From Methanosarcina acetivorans C2A (GTDB lineage: Archaea > Halobacteriota > Methanosarcinia > Methanosarcinales > Methanosarcinaceae), in the NCBI RefSeq assembly GCF_000007345.1, contig NC_003552.1, forward strand, positions 682,001-746,000: a stretch of DNA of 64,000 nucleotides, read 5' to 3'. The translations under genes and the position numbers were made by a program. The notes beneath the pieces are model-generated. The model saw nothing but the letters and a program-made list of their open reading frames with translations, ran no database searches and was not told where the DNA came from. Positions 20,548 to 30,121 of the stretch are shown in pieces; within the stretch, counting starts at the first letter, position 1, and each line of letters opens with the position of its first letter.

Positions 20548-20736
20548 ATGATCCCAGTCCGATGTTTCTCATGTGGAAAAGTAATCTCTAACTATTGGGA
20601 TGAGTACAAAAGACGCGTCACCGACGGCGAAGGATCTGCTGCAGTGCTGGATGATCTAGGGATCACCCGCTACTGCTGCCGCAGAATGTTCCTCAGCCAC
20701 GTTGAGCTTGTTGACGTGCTTTCACCGTACCAGTAA
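20548..20736 (+). CDS. rpoN: DNA-directed RNA polymerase subunit N (Rpb10 homolog)
   Basis: A 62-residue zinc-binding subunit. The zinc ligands are in PVRCFSCGK and in RYCCRRM, the atypical CX2C...CC arrangement of Rpb10/RpoN. It helps assemble the D/L/N/P platform of archaeal RNA polymerase. The TAA stop (20734-20736) directly abuts the first base of the tRNA-Pro gene with no spacer. Confidence 0.96.
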   Translation: MIPVRCFSCGKVISNYWDEYKRRVTDGEGSAAVLDDLGITRYCCRRMFLSHVELVDVLSPYQ

Positions 20737-20811
20737 GGGACCGTAGGGTAGCTTGGTCCATCCTTCGGCGTTCGGGACGCCGTAACCTGAGTTCGAATCT
20801 CAGCGGTCCCA
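20737..20811 (+). tRNA. tRNA-Pro (anticodon CGG)
   Basis: The acceptor stem pairs GGGACCG (20737-20743) with CGGTCCC (20804-20810), and A20811 is the discriminator. The anticodon arm is CGGCG/TTCGGGA/CGCCG, giving anticodon CGG. The T arm is CTGAG/TTCGAAT/CTCAG. The D stem (GGGT with TCCT) contains a weak pair. No CCA is encoded. It lies inside the ribosomal/RNA-polymerase operon, immediately after the rpoN stop, so it is probably processed from the mRNA. Reads CCG codons. Confidence 0.95.
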
Positions 20812-20854
20812 TTTCCCTTTTTAATGGGTACTGGTTTTCAGGTGTATGTACTGA

Positions 20855-21106
<252 letters not shown>

Positions 21107-21169
21107 AAAACGTAATGGGATACATTTCAGATGCTAAATGCGTTTTATTGTTGATTCTATATTTTATGA

Positions 21170-21922
<753 letters not shown>

Positions 21923-21996
21923 TCCCGGAACATCCGTCCTGCATACTGCAAGCATTTATAAAAATTGCCCATATCTTATATTATGGGTGATTGGAA

Positions 21997-22794
21997 ATGA
22001 GACAGCCAGCAGTTGCAGGGCAGTTCTATCCTCTGCATTGTGAAAATCTGGAGAAAGAGCTTACACGTTGTTTCGAAGGTCTGGAGATCAGGGAACGAGA
22101 AGTCTTTGGGGCGGTTTGCCCGCATGCCGGGTATATCTATTCCGGGAAAGTGGCGGCACATGTTTATGCAACCCTCCCTGAAGCCGATACCTATGTCCTT
22201 TTCGGTCCCAACCACACCGGGTACGGTTCGCCGGTATCATTATCCAGGGAAACGTGGAAAACTCCCCTGGGAACTATTGATGTTGACCTCGAACTTGCCG
22301 ACGGATTTCTCGGGAGCATCGTTGATACGGATGAACTGGGGCATACATACGAGCATTCTATTGAAGTCCAGCTTCCTTTCCTTCAGTACCGTTTCGGACG
22401 TGATTTTAAAATTCTTCCAATCTGCATGGGCATGCAGGATAAAGATACGGCAGTTGAGGTGGGAAGCCTTGTTGCCGACCTTGTTTCCGAAAGCGGGAAA
22501 CGTGCGGTAATCATAGCGTCCAGTGATTTTACTCATTATGAAACTGCAGAGCATGCAAGGGAGACGGATTCCGAGGTTATAGATGCTATCCTGAAGCTCG
22601 ATGTCCCTGGCATGTATGACAGCCTCTATCGAAGAAACGCCTCTGTATGCGGATACGGGCCTATTGCAGCAATGCTTTCGGCTTCTCAAAAACTCGGAGG
22701 TTCCAGGGCAACCCTGCTTGAATATGCAAACAGCGGGGACGTTTCCGGAGATATGAGTGCAGTTGTCGGATACGCTGCGATTATTGTGGAGTGA
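21997..22794 (+). CDS. MEMO1 family protein
   Basis: A 265-residue protein of the MEMO/AmmeMemoRadiSam family, with a fold related to non-haem iron dioxygenases. Conserved elements are RQPAVAGQFYP, CPHAGYIYSGKVAAHVY (about 47-63), FGPNHTGYG (about 71), TYEHSIEVQLPFLQ and ASSDFTHYE. ATG 21997 is preferred because GGGTGA sits 6 nt upstream. The gene is regularly found between rps2 and mevalonate kinase in euryarchaea, which points to an undefined but conserved role. No biochemical function can be assigned. Confidence 0.9.
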   Translation: MRQPAVAGQFYPLHCENLEKELTRCFEGLEIREREVFGAVCPHAGYIYSGKVAAHVYATLPEADTYVLFGPNHTGYGSPVSLSRETWKTPLGTIDVDLELADGFLGSIVDTDELGHTYEHSIEVQLPFLQYRFGRDFKILPICMGMQDKDTAVEVGSLVADLVSESGKRAVIIASSDFTHYETAEHARETDSEVIDAILKLDVPGMYDSLYRRNASVCGYGPIAAMLSASQKLGGSRATLLEYANSGDVSGDMSAVVGYAAIIVE

Positions 22795-23009
22795 GTAATG
22801 ATTGCGGAGTAAATCTCACGACAACAAAGTATTCTCATTTTTTATTATACGAAAAATACCCAATACGGAAAACACCCGGGATGAGGTTCAGGTAGGGTAA
22901 GTTTTTTTATAGATTTTTTACTTTTACATATGGTCGGCCTTTTCGAGGATAAGGTTCATTAATTTATATGCCCAAATTCACCAAAACTTAAAAATTTTTG
23001 AGGAATAAT

Positions 23010-23915
23010 ATGATTTCGTGTTCTGCCCCCGGGAAAATCTATCTTTTCGGAGAACATGCGGTTGTTTACGGAGAAACCGCAATAGGATGTGCAATTGAAT
23101 TAAGGACCCGTGTGCGGGTGGAATTATGTGACTCTATAATAATTCAGTCGGAAATTGGCCGAACAGGGATTGATTTTGAAAAACATCCTTATATCTCCGC
23201 AGTGGTTGAGAAAATGAGTGAAATAGTGCCAATAGATGGTGTTCATCTGAAAGTTAATTCTGAGATTCCTGTAGGCTCGGGACTCAGTTCCTCTGCCGCT
23301 GTTACGATTGCAAGTATAGGTGCACTCAATAAAATGTTTGGTTGTGGTCTCTCTCTAGAAGAAATCGCTAAAATGGGGCATGAAATCGAAATACAGGTAC
23401 AGGGAGCTGCAAGTCCGACTGACACTTATGTTTCTACATTCGGAGGGGTTGTGACCATTCCCGATAGGAAGAAGCTGAAAACGCCTGATTGCGGGATAGT
23501 TATCGGGGATACAGGAGTTTTTGCTTCTACAAAAGAGCTGGTAGCAAATGTGAGAAAACTCCGTGAAAGTTATCCACATCTTATAGAGCCTCTAATGATT
23601 GTTATTGGAGGCATTTCCAAGACCGCAGAACCATTTTTCCAAACAGGAGATTACTCTTCAATTGGCAAACTTATGAATGTGAACCAGGGTCTTCTGGACG
23701 CACTTGGAGTAAATACTTTAGAACTCTCCAAATTAATATACTCATCTCGGGGAGCTGGAGCTTTCGGATCAAAGAGTACAGGAGGTGGAGGCGGGGGATG
23801 TATGGTTGCCCTTGCAGCATCTGACAAATGTACACAGGTTGCTGAAGCCATTACAGGTGCAGGGGGTAAAGCAATCGTAACAAAACCCACAGAACAGGGC
23901 TTAAGGTTAGAATGA
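23010..23915 (+). CDS. mvk: Mevalonate kinase
   Basis: A 301-residue GHMP kinase that phosphorylates mevalonate, feeding the archaeal isoprenoid pathway for ether lipids. Visible are SAPGKIYLFGEHAVVYGE (N-terminal motif), PVGSGLSSSAAVTIAS (ATP loop, about 88-103) and SKSTGGGGGGCMVALA near the C-terminus. ATG 23010 follows TTGAGGAATAAT, with GAGG 6 nt upstream. TTTATATG at about 22962 is a likely TATA element. Isopentenyl phosphate kinase and IPP isomerase follow. Confidence 0.95.
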   Translation: MISCSAPGKIYLFGEHAVVYGETAIGCAIELRTRVRVELCDSIIIQSEIGRTGIDFEKHPYISAVVEKMSEIVPIDGVHLKVNSEIPVGSGLSSSAAVTIASIGALNKMFGCGLSLEEIAKMGHEIEIQVQGAASPTDTYVSTFGGVVTIPDRKKLKTPDCGIVIGDTGVFASTKELVANVRKLRESYPHLIEPLMIVIGGISKTAEPFFQTGDYSSIGKLMNVNQGLLDALGVNTLELSKLIYSSRGAGAFGSKSTGGGGGGCMVALAASDKCTQVAEAITGAGGKAIVTKPTEQGLRLE

Positions 23916-24014
23916 ATAACTCAAATCTTGAGCTTTTTGGAATCTTATTTCGTAATCTCGCGTTATTTATAATGGAAGCTGGGAATTTATTTAAAAAAGG
24001 CATCAAGTGATATA

Positions 24015-24797
24015 ATGAATGCTTCAACCGAACCTGTAATCCTTAAACTCGGAGGCAGCGCCATTACCGATAAAGGCGCATATGAAGGGGTTGTAAAAGA
24101 GGCTGCCCTTCTCAGGATTGCGCGGGAAGTTTCAGGCTTCCGGGGCAAAATGATTATTGTACATGGAGCCGGCTCTTTCGGACATACCTATGCCAAAAAA
24201 TACGGGCTTGACAGGAATTTTGACCCTGAGGGGTCAATTGTAACGCATGAATCCGTAAAGAAACTCGCCTCAAGGGTCGTGGAAGCTCTGAACGGTTTCG
24301 GAGTGCGGGCTATTGCTGTTCATCCCATGGGCTGCACTGTTTGCAGAAACGGAAGGATAGAGAGCATGTACCTTGAAAGCATAAAGCTCATGCTCGAAAA
24401 AGGCTTTGTCCCTGTCCTGCACGGAGACGTTGTTATGGACCTTGAACTAGGAACCTGCATCCTTTCCGGAGACCAGATCGTTCCCTACCTTGCAAAAGAA
24501 CTCGGGATCACACGGCTCGGGCTGGGCTCGGCTGAGGACGGGGTGCTTGATATGGACGGAAAACCTGTACCTGAGATTACACCTGAAAACTTTGAAGAGT
24601 TTCGGCAGTGTATCGGGGGTTCGGGAAGTACGGATGTAACGGGCGGAATGCTCGGGAAGGTTCTGGAACTTCTGGAACTTAGCAAAAATTCTAGTATCAC
24701 TTCCTATATATTCAATGCAGGAAAAGCGGATAACATTTACAGGTTCTTAAATGGGGAATCCATAGGGACCAGGATCAGTCCGGATAAAAGGGTATGA
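24015..24797 (+). CDS. ipk: Isopentenyl phosphate kinase
   Basis: A 260-residue amino-acid-kinase-fold enzyme that converts isopentenyl phosphate to isopentenyl diphosphate, the last step of the archaeal mevalonate variant. Motifs: ILKLGGSAITDK (phosphate loop), IIVHGAGSFGHTYAKKYGL with the diagnostic His, and VLHGDVVMD. The context between mevalonate kinase and type 2 IPP isomerase is the conserved archaeal arrangement. It ends 3 bp before the next start. Confidence 0.93.
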   Translation: MNASTEPVILKLGGSAITDKGAYEGVVKEAALLRIAREVSGFRGKMIIVHGAGSFGHTYAKKYGLDRNFDPEGSIVTHESVKKLASRVVEALNGFGVRAIAVHPMGCTVCRNGRIESMYLESIKLMLEKGFVPVLHGDVVMDLELGTCILSGDQIVPYLAKELGITRLGLGSAEDGVLDMDGKPVPEITPENFEEFRQCIGGSGSTDVTGGMLGKVLELLELSKNSSITSYIFNAGKADNIYRFLNGESIGTRISPDKRV

Positions 24798-24800
24798 AGC

Positions 24801-25898
24801 ATGATCAATACTACCTCAAGGCGAAAGATAGAACACCTGAAGCTCTGTGCGGAAAGCCCGGTTGAAGCCAGGGGAGTCAGTGCGGGTTTTGAGGATGTGA
24901 CCCTGATTCACAGGGCGCTTCCCGAATTAAACATGGACGAGCTCGACCTTACTGTGGACTTTCTTGGAAAACGGATGCAAGCTCCATTTTTGATTGCATC
25001 CATTACAGGTGGACACCCGGATACCCTTCCAGTCAATGCTGCCCTTGCGGCTGCAGCCGAAGAGCTGGGAGTCGGTATAGGGGTTGGCAGCCAGAGAGCC
25101 GCAATCGATGATCCTGCTCAGGAAGACTCTTTCAGGGTTGTCAGGGATAAAGCTCCGAACGCCTTTGTCTACGGAAACGTCGGGGCTGCCCAGATTCGTC
25201 AGTACGGGGTTGAAGGGGTAGAAAAACTCATTGAAATGATTGATGCCGATGCCCTTGCTATTCACCTGAACTTCTTACAGGAAGCCATCCAGCCCGAAGG
25301 GGACAGGGATGCTACCGGCTGCCTGGATATGATTGCTGAAATCTGTTCTATGGTCAGAATACCCGTGATTGCAAAAGAAACGGGTGCAGGCATTTCCAGA
25401 GAAGATGCCCTTCTCTTGCATAAAGCCGGAGTTTCTGCAATCGATGTCGGAGGAGTCGGGGGCACCAGCTGGGCAGGAGTTGAGGTCTACAGGGCAAAAG
25501 AAAGCAAGGATCCGGTTTCCGAACGCCTTGGGGAACTTTTTTGGGACTTTGGAATCCCTACTGTTGCCAGTTTAATTGAATCAAGGGTGTCTCTTCCTCT
25601 TATTGCAACAGGGGGAGTCAGGACAGGGCTAGATATCGCAAAATCTATCGCTCTCGGAGCAAGTGCGGCAAGTGCAGCCCTGCCTTTTGTGGGTCCTTCG
25701 CTTGAAGGCAAAGAATCAGTTGTCAAAGTCCTCTCCTGCATGCTGGACGAGTTCAGAGCTGCGATGTTTCTTTGCGGCTGTGCAAACATTCAGGCCCTGC
25801 ATAATTCCCCGGTGGTCGTCACCGGATGGACCCTCAAATACCTTGAGCAGCGCGGTTTTAATGTAAAAGACTATTCTCTGCCCAAAAATGCGCTTTAA
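24801..25898 (+). CDS. fni: Isopentenyl-diphosphate delta-isomerase, type 2 (FMN)
   Basis: A 365-residue FMN- and NADPH-dependent isomerase that interconverts IPP and DMAPP. Motifs: RKIEHLKLCAE (N-terminus), APFLIASITGGHPD, GVGSQRAAI, IAKETGAGISREDALLL, and VGGVGGTSWAGVE in the FMN site. The start is 3 bp after the kinase stop (GAAGC ATG), so the two are cotranslated. Confidence 0.95.
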   Translation: MINTTSRRKIEHLKLCAESPVEARGVSAGFEDVTLIHRALPELNMDELDLTVDFLGKRMQAPFLIASITGGHPDTLPVNAALAAAAEELGVGIGVGSQRAAIDDPAQEDSFRVVRDKAPNAFVYGNVGAAQIRQYGVEGVEKLIEMIDADALAIHLNFLQEAIQPEGDRDATGCLDMIAEICSMVRIPVIAKETGAGISREDALLLHKAGVSAIDVGGVGGTSWAGVEVYRAKESKDPVSERLGELFWDFGIPTVASLIESRVSLPLIATGGVRTGLDIAKSIALGASAASAALPFVGPSLEGKESVVKVLSCMLDEFRAAMFLCGCANIQALHNSPVVVTGWTLKYLEQRGFNVKDYSLPKNAL

Positions 25899-25964
25899 TC
25901 AAAGGAAGAGAGTTTTAATTATTCCCTCATATCTTCCTTCTATCTTCCAAGTGCCTGCATGGCC

Positions 25965-26140
25965 CTTTACAGATTTATTCGATTACAGATTTATTCGATT
26001 ACAGATTTATTCGATTACAGATTTATTCGATTACAGATTTATTCGATTACAGATTTATTCGATTACAGATTTATTCGATTACAGATTTATTCGATTACAG
26101 ATTTATTCGATTACAGATTTATTCGATTACAGATTTATTC
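25965..26140. repeat. Perfect 16-bp tandem repeat, 10 identical copies plus one partial
   Basis: GATTACAGATTTATTC is repeated exactly at 25981, 25997, 26013, 26029, 26045, 26061, 26077, 26093, 26109 and 26125, with a near copy before. There are no spacers, so it is not a CRISPR array. The absence of any mismatch indicates recent expansion or active homogenisation. The open frames it creates are artefacts. Confidence 0.97.
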
Positions 26141-27309
26141 CATGACAATGTTTATACGTAAGACGGAAGTAATGTCTCAAAAGAAAATGGTTAACTCCTG
26201 ATATAATCTAAAAAATGGTTACTCTCTGAATTCTTTATCAGGGAAAAAGTAATTACCTTTGTTCCCCTTTAGGTATGCCGGAAGAGTAAAAGAATGCAGT
26301 TTATTAAAATTTCATGAGGATTCAGAGTTTTCCTTATTTCATCCGAAACACTGGATACAGTTTAAAGGACACTTACGCAGTTAAGGAAAACCTGAAAGCA
26401 GTCTATCCGGAATTGTTAGTTTCCCCTGATAATTCATTCTTTACGCTCATCAACTTCATGGCCAATTCTAGGAATTGGTTCTTAAAGTCTTGATTTAAAA
26501 AATCAACTTCTTTAAGTCATTTATTTGAGTCATTTACGAAATTGTTCGATTAAAGGTCGCCTGTTAAATTCATTAAACCAGGAATCGTCGTAAGATCAGC
26601 TGGTATAAGGGATTAATTATAAAAAAGTCATTATGGGAAAGTATTGGAGTGATTTTTCCATACCGAACAAACTGACTATGGAAAATCCTTGAAGTATGGG
26701 AAGTCCTTTGGAATCTGGAAAATCCTGAAGATATGGAAAATAAGCTATTGGAATATTAAAGGCAAATCATTGAAGGCAAATCACTGGAATCTGAAAAAAT
26801 AGGTAACTGGAATATAGGAAACAGGTTAGTAAAGTCATTTCACGGTAAAAGCTTACCCTTAATCAGGAGTAAGTTTGGAGTCAGGCTTTTTGAGAAATAG
26901 TTGTGACTGAGGAAAGATACTGAGAGGGCCTGTAGATCAAACCCGGATCTTAAATTCTCTCAATGGGTCGGAAAGCCCTGTTAAATTCTGTATTATATGA
27001 GAACAGGATCAGAGGTAGTTTCCGGAAGTTCTTGCAGGTTATAATATTTGTATACTGAAACAAATATATATTAAAAGTTGTATTCTTCTTTCAGAAACTG
27101 TAGCCTGGTGCATTTTCACCCTGGAGAGAATTTCTTAAAGGGTATGGGAAGTAGCTTTTAGAAGTGACTTTTCTAAAGATGGTTCTATACTTCTCTATTA
27201 TCCCGTTTACATTCATGGTCATTGATTTCATACCGTCACCCGATTTGTTTTTGAGGTTTCGGTTTCACAAGGATAAAATATTTAATAAGTTAAACACGAG
27301 GTTAAAAAT
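26141..27309. other. 1.17-kb gene-free region upstream of RNase J
   Basis: No open frame of protein-like character and no tRNA fold. About 26640-26830 contains loosely repeated TATGGAAAATCCT-type stretches. At 27044-27067 there is an 8-bp inverted repeat (ATATTTGT / ACAAATAT, 8-nt loop) next to AAATATATATTAAAAG, which looks like an operator/TATA site. A second AT-rich box, AAATATTTAATAAG, lies 20-35 nt before the RNase J start. Confidence 0.5.
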
Positions 27310-28653
27310 ATGACTGAAATAGGTATTGTTGCAGTCGGCGGTTACAACGAAATGGGCCGCAATATGACTGCAATCATTATAGGTGAAGATATTGTCATTC
27401 TGGATATGGGGCTCAGGCTTGACCGGGTTCAAATTCATGAAGATGTTGAAATTGACAAGATGCATTCTCTTGAACTGATCGAGATGGGGGCAATTCCTGA
27501 CGATACTATTATGAAAGAAATTAACGGGACCGTCAGGGCGATTGTATGTACCCACGGGCACCTTGACCACATAGGTGCAATCCCGAAGCTCGCTCACAGG
27601 TACAATGCTCCCATACTTGCCACTCCCTATACCGCAGCTATCATCAAACAGCAGATAGAGTCCGAGCGCAAGTTCGAAGTCTGCAACAGGGTCATTCCTC
27701 TACCGGCAGGTGGAACTTACCAGGTTACGGAAGACATTTCCATAGAATTCATCCGGGTCCAACACAGTATTATCGACTGTATACTTGCAGCCGTGCACAC
27801 CCCGGCAGGAGCAGTCCTTTATGCCTGTGACTTCAAGCTTGACAGGACTCCGACAATGGGAGAAGCTCCTGACTTTGACCGCTTCAAGTCCCTCGGGAAG
27901 GAAGGGGTCATCGCAATGATTACTGAAAGCACAAACGCCGGACGTTCAGGAAAGACTCCCTCGGAACAGATCGCAAAGGACATGGTTAGGGATGTACTGC
28001 TCGGGACAGAAGAGTCCGATGTCGGGATGATAATTACGACTTTTGCCTCTCACATTGCCAGGCTCAAAGCGATTATCGAGGCTGCCGAAGAAATGGGCAG
28101 AATTCCGGTGCTTATGGGGCGCTCCATGGAACGCTACGTGGGTGCTGCCCGTGATCTCGGCTACCTTGAACTCCCCTCCAATGTGGAGATTTACGGCATG
28201 AGAAAAGATATCGACAGGGCATTCAAACGCATCATGCAGGACGGTAAGAACAAGTATCTGCCTATTGTTACCGGACACCAGGGAGAACCGGGCTCCATTC
28301 TCGTGCGGGTTGCAAACGGGGAAACACCTTATACTATCGAACCCGGAGACAGGATCATTTTCTCCGCAAATGTGATCCCTAGCCCGATGACTCAGGCAAA
28401 CCGTTATGCTCTTGAGACCAAACTCAAGATGAAAGGTGGCAGGATCTATGACAACGTCCATGTCTCAGGGCATGCATACAGGGAAGACCACTGGGAGCTT
28501 CTGCGCATGGTGAACCCCGAACATGTAATCCCTGCCCATGGAGATATGGAAATGCACGGGCACTACATCGAGATGGCGGAAGATGCGGGTTATGTACTCG
28601 GAGATACCGTACACCTGCTCAGAAACGGTGAAGTGTTATATATAGAAGAGTAA
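27310..28653 (+). CDS. rnj: RNase J-type metallo-beta-lactamase ribonuclease
   Basis: A 447-residue beta-CASP enzyme with 5'-3' exonuclease activity in euryarchaeal homologs, acting in mRNA and rRNA turnover. The zinc motif CTHGHLDHIGAI (about residues 78-89) gives HxHxDH. Further motifs are HSIIDCILAAVHTPAG, ITESTNAGR, and the C-terminal VSGHAYREDHWELLRMVNPEHVIPAHGD. GAGGTT lies 7 nt before the ATG. The prenyl synthase follows closely, a pairing common in archaea. Confidence 0.93.
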   Translation: MTEIGIVAVGGYNEMGRNMTAIIIGEDIVILDMGLRLDRVQIHEDVEIDKMHSLELIEMGAIPDDTIMKEINGTVRAIVCTHGHLDHIGAIPKLAHRYNAPILATPYTAAIIKQQIESERKFEVCNRVIPLPAGGTYQVTEDISIEFIRVQHSIIDCILAAVHTPAGAVLYACDFKLDRTPTMGEAPDFDRFKSLGKEGVIAMITESTNAGRSGKTPSEQIAKDMVRDVLLGTEESDVGMIITTFASHIARLKAIIEAAEEMGRIPVLMGRSMERYVGAARDLGYLELPSNVEIYGMRKDIDRAFKRIMQDGKNKYLPIVTGHQGEPGSILVRVANGETPYTIEPGDRIIFSANVIPSPMTQANRYALETKLKMKGGRIYDNVHVSGHAYREDHWELLRMVNPEHVIPAHGDMEMHGHYIEMAEDAGYVLGDTVHLLRNGEVLYIEE

Positions 28654-28685
28654 CCCTATAATGAAAAACCCCCTGTATTCTCGTG

Positions 28686-29657
28686 ATGCTTATGATGCTT
28701 ATTGATGAGATCAAAAAGAGAAGTTCCCATGTTGATGCTGCAATTAACGAACTGCTCCCGGTAACCCATCCGGAGGAGCTTTACAAAGCTTCCCGCTATC
28801 TCGTGGATGCCGGCGGAAAGCGCCTTCGGCCGGCGGTCCTTATCCTGGCAGCAGAAGCTGTTGGCTCCGATCTCAAGTCCGTTTTGCCTGCAGCCGTGGC
28901 AGTGGAGCTTGTACATAATTTCACTCTGATCCATGACGACATTATGGATAAGGACAATATCCGCAGAGGGATGCCTGCAGTCCATGTCAAATGGGGTGAA
29001 GCCGGAGCTATCCTTGCCGGAGATACCCTTTACTCCAAAGCTTTCGAGATCCTCTCAAAGGTCGAAAACGATCCGGTAAGGATTTTAAAGTGTATGGATG
29101 TCCTTTCAAAGACCTGTACCGAAATCTGTGAAGGCCAGTGGCTTGATATGGACTTCGAAAAAAGAGACAGGGTAACTGAACTTGAATATCTCGAAATGGT
29201 GGAAAAGAAGACCTCCGTCCTTTACGCAGCCGCAGCCAAGATCGGAGCCCTTCTCGGAGGGGCCTCGGACGAGGTCGCCGAATCCCTATCCGAATATGGA
29301 CGCCTTATAGGGATCGGTTTCCAGATGTACGATGATGTCCTGGACATGGTCGCTCCTGAAGAAGTGCTCGGAAAGGTTCGAGGCAGCGACCTTATGGAAG
29401 GAAAGTATACCCTCATTGTCATTGAAGCCTTTGGCAAAGGCGTAACACTGGACATTTTCGGAAAAGGAGAAGCCACCGTCGAAGAAACCGAAGCTGCCGT
29501 CCGGACTCTGACCGAGTGCGGATCCATCGATTACGTGAAAAATCTTGCAATCTCATATATCAATCAGGGAAAGGCAAAACTGGACGTCCTCAGAGACTGT
29601 CCCGAAAAAGACCTTCTCCTTCAGATTGCCGACTATATGATTGCAAGGGAATACTGA
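28686..29657 (+). CDS. idsA: Short-chain trans-prenyl diphosphate synthase (geranylgeranyl diphosphate type)
   Basis: A protein of about 323 residues that condenses IPP with allylic diphosphates to make the C15-C20 precursors of archaeal lipids. First Asp-rich motif: FTLIHDDIMDKDNIRRG (about 81-97); second: FQMYDDVLDMV (about 217). GGKRLRPA is the substrate-binding lysine/arginine motif. Several start codons are possible (GTG 28683, ATG 28686, 28692, 28695) and none has a clear ribosome-binding site, so the N-terminus is uncertain by up to four residues. Product length cannot be fixed from sequence. Confidence 0.92.
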   Translation: MLMMLIDEIKKRSSHVDAAINELLPVTHPEELYKASRYLVDAGGKRLRPAVLILAAEAVGSDLKSVLPAAVAVELVHNFTLIHDDIMDKDNIRRGMPAVHVKWGEAGAILAGDTLYSKAFEILSKVENDPVRILKCMDVLSKTCTEICEGQWLDMDFEKRDRVTELEYLEMVEKKTSVLYAAAAKIGALLGGASDEVAESLSEYGRLIGIGFQMYDDVLDMVAPEEVLGKVRGSDLMEGKYTLIVIEAFGKGVTLDIFGKGEATVEETEAAVRTLTECGSIDYVKNLAISYINQGKAKLDVLRDCPEKDLLLQIADYMIAREY

Positions 29658-29726
29658 AGTTTCAGAATATTTATTGTTCTTGAATCGTTATTAAAGAATT
29701 GTGGCAGATTCTGCTACAATTCGAAT

Positions 29727-29832
29727 CTCTTTTTTTGAGTATCTCTTTTTTTGAGTATCTCTTTTTTGAGTATCTCTTTTTTGAGTATCTCTTTTTTGAG
29801 TATCTCTTTTTTGAGTATCTCTTTTTTTGAGT
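29727..29832. repeat. 15-16-bp tandem repeat, about 7 copies
   Basis: GAGTATCTCTTTTTT recurs at 29737, 29753, 29768, 29783, 29798 and 29813, with period 15-16 depending on the length of the T run. It lies downstream of the prenyl synthase; the T-rich strand could also serve as a transcription terminator. The rest of 29833-30121 shows no gene. Confidence 0.9.
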
Positions 29833-30121
29833 TTTCGATTTACATCTCTTTCTTGATTGGGTTGCTGGCCTGCATGTAACTTATAATCTGGCTGGCAGAC
29901 CGCGGCCATAATCGGAGTGGCGAAGAGAGGAAACTGAAAACTTCAAAAGGGTGCCGGAAGAGATCAATTAGTAAAGGACTACTGATTTTTTGTTTTTGAG
30001 GTTGGTGTAGCAGAACAGAAATAGCTGGGCAGGGGCAGCCGCTACACTCCTGAATATTATTTCTCAAAATGAGGATTGTAGGCAGGATATGATCCCGCCA
30101 GGGTTTTAAAATTTAAAATTT

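Noticed and set aside
25965-26140. Regularly spaced repeats suggesting a CRISPR array
   Set aside because: Units are contiguous and perfect with no spacers and there are no cas genes in the window, so it is a minisatellite.
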